From: Saprospiraceae bacterium
GTDB lineage: Bacteria; Bacteroidota; Bacteroidia; Chitinophagales; Saprospiraceae
Assembly: GCA_025455635.1 (NCBI GenBank)
Contig: JALOMF010000350.1
Span: 1 to 5,024, forward strand
Direction of reading: 5' to 3'
Length of the DNA stretch: 5,024 nt
Part shown: positions 1 through 5,024 of the stretch, in pieces
Layout: every line of letters begins with the position of its first letter
Position numbering within the stretch: position 1 is the first letter of the stretch
The notes under the pieces: generated by a model
What the model was told of the DNA's origin: nothing
The model's database searches: none
The model's input: the letters and a program-made list of their open reading frames with translations, nothing else
Made by a program: the position numbers and the translations under genes

Positions 1-86
1 TTGATTGCTTTATTGCTGGACTGCCGAATTGTTGGATTGTTGTGTGGTACGGGTAACAATCCCACAATTTAACAATCCAACAATTT
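1..86. repeat. Degenerate 8-bp-period repeat tract with long inverted repeat
   Basis: Positions 1-40 read as five consecutive 8-mers of the form TKGATTGY (ttgattgc, tttattgc, tggactgc, cgaattgt, tggattgt). Positions 55-86 are two 16-bp units (aacaatcccacaattt and aacaatccaacaattt) that differ at one base and are the same motif in reverse complement. As a result 27-41 (aattgttggattgtt) is perfectly complementary to 71-85, and an inner pair, 43-47 with 62-66 (tgtgg/ccaca), can stack inside it. The structure could act as a transcription terminator for the minus-strand gene, although it lies over that gene's stop codon and has no clean T-run. Short AT-rich repeats of this kind also occur between genes in Bacteroidota as dispersed elements. 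The left edge may continue outside the window. Confidence 0.75.
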
Positions 87-794
87 CTTCCCCTTCAGCA
101 CCTGCATCGCCTTCAAATACTGCTTCGCCAATGGCCCGATTTTCACCCGGCTGCTGGTCACGTCATCCGTCCATTTCACGGGCAACTCCTTGATTTTCAA
201 GCCTTTCCATTCGGCGATGGTGAGCAGCTCGGTGCTGAAAAACCAGCCGTCGCTCACGGCTCCGGCGGCGTGGAGTGGGGGATAGACCTCCCGGCGCAGC
301 CACTTGAAGCCGCACATGCCATCCGAAAACCGAACGCCGAGGTAAGTCTTGAGCAAAAAATTGAAGACCCGGCTCGTGATTTCCCGCTTGAGCGTGCGCC
401 CAATGACCTTTGATTTTGGGTGCAAACGGGTGCCGTAAACGATGTCGTATCTTTCCTCGACTATCGCATTATAAGCTTCTAAGAAGTGTGGCAGGTCGGT
501 AGCCAAATCGAGGTCCATGTAGCCGACCATGTCGGCTTGGGACTGTCCCCAGCTCGTCTTCAGCGCCAAGCCAACACCACGGCGAGGCACCCTAATCGGC
601 ACAATATCAGCGTGTTGTGCATGGAGCCGCTCCGCAATGGCGAAGGTGTCGTCGGTGCTCCCGTTGTCGGCGATGACGATGCGCCACTGGCCGGGCTGCG
701 GGAAGTTTTTACGAAGAAAACCATGCAAAATGAGCACTTGGCGCTCCAGCGTGGGCGCTTCGTTGAGGACGGGTATGGTAACGTCGAAAGTCAT
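69..794 (-). CDS. Family 2 glycosyltransferase, dolichyl-phosphate glucosyl/mannosyltransferase-like
   Basis: A cytoplasmic or membrane-peripheral GT-A fold enzyme of 241 aa that should move a sugar from a nucleotide-sugar donor, probably to a polyprenyl phosphate or another envelope acceptor. Seen in the sequence: the N-terminal strand and turn TIPVLNEA (residues 6-13); ADNGSTDDT (42-50), the usual nucleotide-binding acidic segment; RRGVGLALKTSW (71-82), where this family has its glycine-rich loop; a metal-binding DxD at D94-D96 in GYMDLDLATDL; GTR at 121-123; DGMCGFKWLRR (158-168); and FSTELL (186-191) with the candidate catalytic-base region. It lacks the membrane helices found in eukaryotic Alg5, so it is a domain-only form. 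The ATG at 794 is chosen because the conserved domain begins five residues later. An in-frame TTG at 842 would add 16 unconserved residues. The last codons (LLDC and stop) are encoded by the repeat at 55-86. Donor and acceptor cannot be read from the sequence. Confidence 0.9.
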   Translation of the reverse strand: MTFDVTIPVLNEAPTLERQVLILHGFLRKNFPQPGQWRIVIADNGSTDDTFAIAERLHAQHADIVPIRVPRRGVGLALKTSWGQSQADMVGYMDLDLATDLPHFLEAYNAIVEERYDIVYGTRLHPKSKVIGRTLKREITSRVFNFLLKTYLGVRFSDGMCGFKWLRREVYPPLHAAGAVSDGWFFSTELLTIAEWKGLKIKELPVKWTDDVTSSRVKIGPLAKQYLKAMQVLKGKKLLDC

Positions 795-935
795 TCGTTT
801 TTGGATTGAATTTGGCGGCGCTGATGCCACTGGATGCGACAAATTTTACCGCAAAGAAAAGAATAGGTTGCGTGTGCGGCCTCCATTGGCTTTATTTGCG
901 AGCAAAAATTCATCCATCCATAAAATTGCGAAGCA
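795..935. other. Divergent intergenic region
   Basis: This 141 bp spacer separates the minus-strand glycosyltransferase from the plus-strand coiled-coil gene, so it should carry both promoters. I see no exact Bacteroidota TAnnTTTG box on either strand. The nearest candidate is TAAAATTTG on the minus strand (848-840), which has one extra base and no well-placed upstream TTTG. A small perfect hairpin, attgc-gaa-gcaat (925-937), runs into the first two bases of the ATG at 936. A weak GAAG (930-933) is the only Shine-Dalgarno-like sequence before that start. Confidence 0.5.
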
Positions 936-1595
936 ATGCCGATAGATTTCAAGAGCATCAAGTCCCTGTTCATCGTCGAAGACCCCAACGCACCAAAAGC
1001 GCAAACCGCCCCAGAATCCACAACATCTACCCCCCCACCTGCCACGGTTCCGCAGCATGTGGTACCTGCCAGGCCCGGCGAGCCAAACCCAAAGTTCATT
1101 GATGTGTTGTTGAGGGCGATGGAGGCCGCCAACCTGCCCGGCGTTGACTACTTGGAGTACCGCCAGTCGGTCAAATCCTTGGAGAAGATGCCGATGGACG
1201 AGCAGGTGCGCTACCAGTCTGCTTTTGCGATGGCGCAGGCAATGGGTGCCACGCCGGCCAAGCTCATCGAGTCGGCAGCGCACTACTTGGCCGTGCTGAA
1301 AACGGAACAGTCGAAGTTTGACGAGGCACTGCGCAACCAAACGGCGGAGCGAATCGGCAACAGGCAGGAGATGGTGAAAAACCTGGACGCTACCTTGAAG
1401 CAGAAGGCTGAACAAATCAAAAAGCTCACACTGGAAATGGAGTCCCACCGTGCCGAGATGGAAAAACTGGAGCTTGAAATCAAGGATGCAAGCTCGAAGG
1501 TCGAGGGCACCAAAAACGATTTCTTGGCCAGCTACCAGTCTTTGGTTGCGCAAGTCAATGTTGATGTGGAGAACATGAAGCGTTTTTTGAAATAA
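936..1595 (+). CDS. Coiled-coil protein of unknown function
   Basis: I do not recognise this 219 aa protein. It has no signal peptide, no membrane segment, no cysteine and no tryptophan, so it is probably cytoplasmic. From the N-terminus: a short conserved-looking start (IDFKSIKSLFIVEDP, residues 3-17); a flexible Pro/Thr/Ala-rich linker (about 18-50); a compact helical region (about 52-120, containing KFIDVLLRAMEAANLPGVDY); and a long heptad-rich charged helix (about 121-192, rich in K, E, Q, L and M) that should form a coiled coil. A final helix, NDFLASYQSLVAQVNVDVENMKRFLK, ends at the C-terminus. This layout fits a self-assembling scaffold or a partner protein, but that is inference. Only the ATG at 936 keeps the N-terminal segment; the next Met is residue 62. 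Codon use agrees with the neighbouring Bacteroidota genes. Reality of the gene is well supported; function is not. Confidence 0.85.
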   Translation: MPIDFKSIKSLFIVEDPNAPKAQTAPESTTSTPPPATVPQHVVPARPGEPNPKFIDVLLRAMEAANLPGVDYLEYRQSVKSLEKMPMDEQVRYQSAFAMAQAMGATPAKLIESAAHYLAVLKTEQSKFDEALRNQTAERIGNRQEMVKNLDATLKQKAEQIKKLTLEMESHRAEMEKLELEIKDASSKVEGTKNDFLASYQSLVAQVNVDVENMKRFLK

Positions 1596-1916
1596 TTGTC
1601 ACGATTTTCAAGTCGTTTACCTGTCATTTTGAGGAAAACCAGCCCCTTGTGCAACCTCCATGATTTATTATTGCATCTATTCAGTTTTGTCATTTAGCCG
1701 CTGGTTTCCCATGCCAATTCCCATAACTATCCCAGTCTCAGCAAGTTTATTTTACCGACTGCTCGCCTTTTGACACGCTAAAAGATTGACGAGATGAACA
1801 TTACAAAGCAAGTGAAAACAGAAGCCTCGAAGTAACCAATATTAAGTAATTACTCGTCCCGAACCGTTAAATTCGGGATTTATCCTGTATCGAACACTTA
1901 ACACCCAAGGTTATTT
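1596..1916. other. 321 bp intergenic region before the large secreted protein
   Basis: This stretch is AT-rich compared with the genes beside it and has no credible gene. A 14-codon ATG frame (1794-1835, MNITKQVKTEASK) is too short to support. An imperfect inverted repeat pairs 1636-1643 (aaaccagc) with 1700-1707 (gctggttt) across a 56-nt loop and may be chance. No exact TAnnTTTG promoter box is visible. A stronger hairpin near the downstream start (1857-1878) is listed separately. A weak AAGG (1907-1910) lies 6 nt before the ATG at 1917. I see no clear intrinsic terminator with a T-run after the gene ending at 1595. Confidence 0.6.
1857..1878 (+). promoter_or_regulatory. Hairpin in probable 5' leader of the large secreted protein gene
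   Basis: The perfect 7-bp stem tcccgaa (1857-1863) / ttcggga (1872-1878) closes an 8-nt loop and ends 38 nt before the ATG at 1917. It could be an mRNA leader structure or a palindromic protein-binding site. A terminator role is less likely because the sequence after it (tttatcctg) has only a short T-run and the next gene follows directly. Confidence 0.4.
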
Positions 1917-4316
1917 ATGAGGAATTTTTACTTAGCCACCTTTTTCAGTATTTTTTTTCTTCATGGCTTGATGCAAGCGCAATGCCCACCCCCCGGCACG
2001 CCTACGTCCACCAATACCTGCCCAGAGGCGCTGCCCAACTGCCTCAACCTTGACGGCTACTGTGGCACCATCAACAACAACAACGTGTCGCAGACTTTTC
2101 CGGGCTGCAACAACAACGTGCTGAACAATGACGAATGGTTTGCTTTTTATGCGGGCACAACGTCCATTGGTATTGCCATAACGCCGAGCAACTGCAACGC
2201 TGGAGGCAACCAAGGCTTGCAGGGCGCCATCTATGCTGGCTGCGGGCCTCCTTGGGTCGCAATGGACTTGCAGTGCGCTTGCACGACCAACACCTTCATC
2301 CTGAACTCCAGCAATTTTGTGGTTGGTCAAATTTATTGGATTGTGATAGATGGATGTGCGGGCAACGTCTGCGATTACGCAGTGGAGGTAGTTACTGGTT
2401 CCACGGTTGCGGAAGCACCTGACAACCCCGGCACGGTTACTGGCCCTACCACCGTTTGCCAAAATAGCAGTTCCACCTACACGGTGCCCCCAGTCCCTGG
2501 GGCTACTGCCTACCAATGGTCAATGTCCCCGCAGCTTGGCACTTTTACCTCCACCACGAACTCCGTGAATGTTAACTGGACAACGCCCGGCACGGCGCAG
2601 CTCTGCGTCACTTCCTCCAATCAGTGCTTCGCAAACAATACCCCAAGCTGTATCACCGTGGAAGTGTTGCCACCTCCCACTGCTGTCATTTCAGGTTCTG
2701 GGGTGATATGTACGGCAGGTGGGGGCACATTTCCCATCACGGTTACCTTCACCGGGGGCGATGGGCCTTGGACTTTTGTTTACAGGATAAATGGGGTAAA
2801 CCAACCACCCATCACCACCACGGACAACCCCTACACCATCAACGCCAGCCAGACTGGTACCTACACGCTCCTGAGCGTTGTTTACCCGAATTCGACTTGT
2901 TTTGGAACGGTGTCCGGCTCGGCCAACGTTGACCAAGCCAACATCCTTGTGACGGGCAACGTGACGCCTGAAACCTGTGGCAATGGCACGGGTGCTGTCA
3001 ACATCACCCCCGTCCCTGTCGGCACCTACACCTACACTTGGTCAAACAGCAGCACCAGCGAAGACCTCACCGATGTAAATGCCGGTACTTATTCCGTCAC
3101 CGTCTCGAATGCCGAAGGGTGTACGTCAACCGGAAGTTTCACAGTGCCCAATAATTCTGTTCCCATCAATATCAGCGGAAGCCCGATTGCCAACACCACT
3201 TGCGATGTGGACAATGGTCAAATCAACATCTCCATTGCGCCAGCCAATACCTATGAAATTGAATGGTCAAATGGTGCTACCAGCGAAGATATAACGGGCC
3301 TAGCTCCCGGCACTTACACGGTCACCGTCACGCTTGGCAATACTTGTACCGGCTCTGCTAGCTTCACGGTGCCGGACCAACCCAACAACCCAACCGCCTC
3401 TTCCTCCGCTACCCCCAGCACCTGTGAACAGGACAACGCAGACGTCAATTTGAGCGTTTCGGGTGGAGTGGCGCCCTACAGTTTTTTATGGTCAAACGGC
3501 GAAACCACCGAAGACCTGAACGATGTGGCCGCAGGTTCCTACACCGTTACGGTCACAGGTGACAACGGCTGTACTGACACTGAAACCCTCACTGTCCTGA
3601 ACAACAACCCACCCATCGCCGTCACGGGGAACCCCTTGTCCAGCACGTCGTGTGGTGCTGGCAATGGCAGTATAAATATCACGGTCACACCGGGCACGCC
3701 CAGTGGTGGTGGCAACTACACGTTTGTCTGGTCAAACGGTGAAACGACCGAAGATGTGACCGATTTGGGGCCTGGTAGCTACACCGTGACGGTGACTGGC
3801 AATGGGGCCTGCACAGGCAGCAACACTTTTACCATACTTGAGCAATTGGTCAACCCAAGCCTGAATGCATCGAACACTCCTTCGACTTGTGGCCTTGCCA
3901 ATGGTGACATCAACCTAACGGTAGCTGGCGCTACTACACCTTATACTTTTGAATGGTCGAACGGTGAAACGACCGAAGACCTGAACGATGTGGTGGCAGG
4001 TACTTACCAAGTGACCGTCACGGCTGCCAACGGCTGTACCTCTACGACGAGCGTCAACCTCGCCAATAACGACCTGAACGTTGTCATCACTCCGACCATC
4101 TTGCCCAATACGGAGTGTACGGGCGGCAACGGCTCCATCTCGATAGCTATTTCACCCCCCAGCAATTACACCATTGAGTGGTTTGATGGAAGCACTGGCA
4201 CCAGCGTTGCTAATTTGGAAGCGGGCAGCTACAGCGTGACGGTCAGCGCTGGCGGCACTTGCACCCCCTCACGTGTACGCCCCCGCCCCGCGGCCCCTGG
4301 TCCAGCCCGGCCCTGA
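1917..4316 (+). CDS. Large secreted PKD/SprB-repeat surface protein, 3' end lost at a junction
   Basis: An exported cell-surface or matrix-type protein of Bacteroidota. The signal peptide (residues 1-21; hydrophobic YLATFFSIFFLHGLM, probable cleavage after QA) has no lipobox. Residues 23-165 form a cysteine-rich module (11 Cys) with NDEWFAFYAG (71-80), GLQGAIYAGC (100-109) and GQIYWIVIDGCAGNVCDYAVEV (starting at 137), a pattern known from N-termini of multidomain Saprospiria proteins. Residues 168-250 look PKD-like (VCQNSSSTYTVPPVPGATAYQW; CVTSSNQC), and 252-338 form another Ig-like domain. Six SprB-type units follow from about 345. The sequence loses family character after T783 (codon 4263-4265); the last 16 residues are Pro/Arg/Ala-rich and read from foreign GC-rich DNA. 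No C-terminal type IX secretion sorting domain is present, as expected if the true 3' end is missing. The start at 1917 is supported by the signal peptide and an AAGG 6 nt upstream. A role in adhesion or motility is inference. Confidence 0.85.
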   Translation: MRNFYLATFFSIFFLHGLMQAQCPPPGTPTSTNTCPEALPNCLNLDGYCGTINNNNVSQTFPGCNNNVLNNDEWFAFYAGTTSIGIAITPSNCNAGGNQGLQGAIYAGCGPPWVAMDLQCACTTNTFILNSSNFVVGQIYWIVIDGCAGNVCDYAVEVVTGSTVAEAPDNPGTVTGPTTVCQNSSSTYTVPPVPGATAYQWSMSPQLGTFTSTTNSVNVNWTTPGTAQLCVTSSNQCFANNTPSCITVEVLPPPTAVISGSGVICTAGGGTFPITVTFTGGDGPWTFVYRINGVNQPPITTTDNPYTINASQTGTYTLLSVVYPNSTCFGTVSGSANVDQANILVTGNVTPETCGNGTGAVNITPVPVGTYTYTWSNSSTSEDLTDVNAGTYSVTVSNAEGCTSTGSFTVPNNSVPINISGSPIANTTCDVDNGQINISIAPANTYEIEWSNGATSEDITGLAPGTYTVTVTLGNTCTGSASFTVPDQPNNPTASSSATPSTCEQDNADVNLSVSGGVAPYSFLWSNGETTEDLNDVAAGSYTVTVTGDNGCTDTETLTVLNNNPPIAVTGNPLSSTSCGAGNGSINITVTPGTPSGGGNYTFVWSNGETTEDVTDLGPGSYTVTVTGNGACTGSNTFTILEQLVNPSLNASNTPSTCGLANGDINLTVAGATTPYTFEWSNGETTEDLNDVVAGTYQVTVTAANGCTSTTSVNLANNDLNVVITPTILPNTECTGGNGSISIAISPPSNYTIEWFDGSTGTSVANLEAGSYSVTVSAGGTCTPSRVRPRPAAPGPARP
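2949..4265 (+). repeat. Six tandem SprB-type repeat units (about 225 bp each)
   Basis: The units align on a core of the form Y-x-x-x-WSNGETTEDL-x-D-V-x-AGTY-x-VTVT. The core Trp falls at residues 375, 450, 525, 605, 680 and 755, giving steps of 75, 75, 80, 75 and 75; the extra five residues come from a TPSGGG-type insertion in unit 4. Each unit has exactly two cysteines, about 21-26 residues before and 27 after the Trp (354/402, 429/477, 503/552, 579/632, 658/707, 734/782). DNA similarity is also high: the 40 bp starting at 3489 and at 3954 differ at three positions. The sixth unit is cut off just after its second Cys. Confidence 0.9.
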
Positions 4317-4386
4317 GCCGGCCGACTACTACGCACCCAGCGGCGAGGCGCCCGAGTGGGTGCCGCCACCTGCAAAGGAGAAACCC
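4266..4386 (+). other. Junction and first stretch of foreign GC-rich DNA
   Basis: By comparison with units 2 and 4, where CTGS follows the second cysteine, the sixth SprB unit stops matching at codon 4266. From here GC jumps and most third codon positions in one frame become G or C. Frame 1 from 4273 reads VYAPAPRPLVQPGPEPADYYAPSGEA and on to PPPAKEKP, which looks like real coding sequence and runs without a stop into the next gene. It may be the C-terminal part of an upstream phage gene or an N-terminal extension of the holin-like protein. The alternative, a gene ending at the TGA at 4314-4316 in frame 3, gives a poorer sequence. Confidence 0.6.
4374..4380 (+). promoter_or_regulatory. Ribosome binding site of the holin-like gene
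   Basis: AAAGGAG lies 6 nt before the ATG at 4387, a near-ideal Shine-Dalgarno. It decides the start against the longer in-frame GTG at 4273. Its strength contrasts with the weak signals in the Bacteroidota part of the window. Confidence 0.7.
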
Positions 4387-4908
4387 ATGGCCCCATTCAT
4401 CGCGGCGGCACTGCCCGCCATCGTGCAGAGCATCCCCCAACTCGCCAAGCTCTTCGGCAGCGGCTCCGCAGTGGCCGAGCGCAACATCGCCGCAGCAGAA
4501 ACCGTCGTCGGCATCGTGCAGCAGGCCGTTGGCGCGTCCAACGCGCAGGAGGCGGCAGAGCTGGTGCAGAGTGACCCGCAGGCCAGGGCGAAGGCCCAGC
4601 AGGCGGTGGAAGCCCGCTGGTACGAGCTGGCTGAGGCGGGCGGGGGCGGCATCGACGGGGCCAGAAAGGCCGACAGAGAGGCGCGATCCAGTGGCGACAA
4701 CGTGTGGCGCTCCCCGAGCTTCATCGTCGCGCTGGCGCTTCTGCCGCTGGTCTACATGGTGCTGACGAGCGTGCTGTTCGGCATCGGCCCCGAGTGGCCC
4801 AGCGACGTGCGGGCGGCCATCGCAACCGCCATCGTCAGCCTGATTGTGGGAGGACTGATGGGGTACTACTACGGGCAGACTACGTCGAGGAATCGGACGC
4901 CGCAGTAA
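4387..4908 (+). CDS. Phage holin-like small membrane protein (3TM-holin type)
   Basis: A 173-aa protein, probably of a prophage lysis module in a high-GC betaproteobacterium. Seen: an apolar N-terminal helix (APFIAAALPAIVQSIPQLAKLFG, residues 2-24); a soluble Ala/Gln/Glu-rich helical region (28-82) with AERNIAAAETVV and VQSDPQARAKA; a glycine turn, LAEAGGGGIDGARKADREAR (81-100); two confident membrane helices (about 111-133 SFIVALALLPLVYMVLTSVLF and 142-162 RAAIATAIVSLIVGGLMGYYYG); and a short polar tail, QTTSRNRTPQ. This layout matches the phage-encoded 'holin of 3TMs' type proteins I know from Burkholderiales prophages. The family assignment comes from memory of the pattern and was not searched. 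The start at 4387 is set by the Shine-Dalgarno; a frame open back to 4273 leaves a longer form possible. Its role in releasing endolysin or permeabilising the inner membrane is inferred from family and context. The 3' end overlaps the convergent gene by 29 bp. Confidence 0.7.
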   Translation: MAPFIAAALPAIVQSIPQLAKLFGSGSAVAERNIAAAETVVGIVQQAVGASNAQEAAELVQSDPQARAKAQQAVEARWYELAEAGGGGIDGARKADREARSSGDNVWRSPSFIVALALLPLVYMVLTSVLFGIGPEWPSDVRAAIATAIVSLIVGGLMGYYYGQTTSRNRTPQ

Positions 4909-5024
4909 CCCGGCGCTTCCGATCTAGCCATGCCCGCAGCGCCGCAACCCCGCCCCGGGCCTGCAGCTCGGCCCACTGCGCATCGGTCAGCCGGATCGCG
5001 CGGACTGAGGCGCGCTGGTCGGGC
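4880..5024 (-). CDS. Partial minus-strand gene, C-terminus of a small phage-type protein
   Basis: The minus strand is open from the window edge to a TAG whose complement is 4880-4882, giving 47 C-terminal residues. They include VRAIRLTDAQWAELQARGG and then VAALRAWLDRKRR, ending in a polar tail (VTAASDSST). The segment RLTDAQW-x-x-L-x-x-x-GG-x-x-x-LR-x-WLD is helical and resembles the end of short regulatory-looking proteins found near phage or plasmid genes of Burkholderiales. I cannot name a function. The gene is convergent with the holin-like gene and overlaps its last 29 bp. The start lies beyond position 5024. Confidence 0.6.
   Translation of the reverse strand, partial: PDQRASVRAIRLTDAQWAELQARGGVAALRAWLDRKRRVTAASDSST

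Noticed and set aside
846..1553. Long minus-strand frame opposite the coiled-coil gene
   Set aside because: Its translation is rich in Leu, His, Arg and Cys with no domain pattern, as expected for an antisense shadow of the real plus-strand gene.
1636..1707. Inverted repeat aaaccagc/gctggttt as a terminator or mobile-element end
   Set aside because: The loop is 56 nt, the stem only 8 bp, there is no T-run, and no transposase or target duplication is nearby.
1794..1835. Tiny ORF MNITKQVKTEASK before the large gene, possible leader peptide
   Set aside because: Thirteen residues with no clear ribosome binding site, no attenuator-like codon run and no paired terminator.
1932..2516. 194-codon minus-strand frame opposite the secreted protein
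   Set aside because: Composition is typical of a reverse-strand shadow, and the plus strand carries a clear signal peptide and domains.
2949..4265. Periodic repeat considered as a CRISPR array
   Set aside because: The period of about 225 bp stays in frame across the array and encodes a conserved protein domain; it has no short repeat/unique spacer structure.
4259..4765. 168-codon plus-strand frame in the GC-rich block
   Set aside because: Arg/Pro/Ser-rich out-of-frame reading of the holin-like gene; stops are rare by chance in GC-rich DNA.
4916..4925. cttccgatct, identical to the last ten bases of common Illumina adapters
   Set aside because: The match does not extend (the base pattern before it differs from the adapter), and the minus-strand reading frame runs through it without a break, so chance is more likely than leftover adapter.

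Overview
The window holds two blocks of DNA that do not look as if they come from the same genome. Positions 1 to about 4265 look like a Bacteroidota chromosome. Coding GC is moderate (28/60 at 2101-2160, 31/60 at 3481-3540), Shine-Dalgarno signals are weak, and there is a very large secreted protein built from PKD/Ig-like and SprB-type repeats. That style is typical of gliding or surface-associated Saprospiria/Flavobacteriia; Saprospiria is my best guess, by inference only. From about 4266 to the end the DNA is GC-rich (43/60 at 4321-4380 and again at 4501-4560). It encodes a small phage-type membrane protein and the tail of a convergent gene, both in the style of prophages of high-GC Betaproteobacteria (Burkholderiales-like).

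Layout: a short-period repeat tract with a long inverted repeat (1-86) overlaps the stop codon of a minus-strand family 2 glycosyltransferase (69-794). A 141 bp divergent spacer follows, then a plus-strand coiled-coil protein of unknown function (936-1595). A 321 bp spacer with one clear hairpin (1857-1878) leads to the large secreted protein starting at 1917. That protein has a signal peptide, a cysteine-rich N-terminal module, two Ig/PKD-like domains and six SprB-type units. It breaks off inside the sixth unit at about 4265. The open frame then runs on for 17 meaningless Pro/Arg/Ala-rich codons to a stop at 4314-4316.

The GC-rich block holds a possible upstream coding fragment (4266-4386), a holin-like membrane protein with a good ribosome binding site (4387-4908), and a minus-strand partial gene whose stop overlaps it by 29 bp (4880 to the window edge).

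The Bacteroidota genes do not form an obvious single pathway. The glycosyltransferase is divergent from the coiled-coil gene, and the secreted protein sits behind a spacer large enough to be its own transcription unit. The most important point for a reader is the junction near 4266. An assembly chimera made inside a repetitive gene is the simplest explanation, and a real prophage insertion is the less likely alternative. I found no convincing new biological system. The best structural observations are the A-B alternation with paired cysteines in the SprB array and the 8/16 bp periodic repeat at the glycosyltransferase 3' end.
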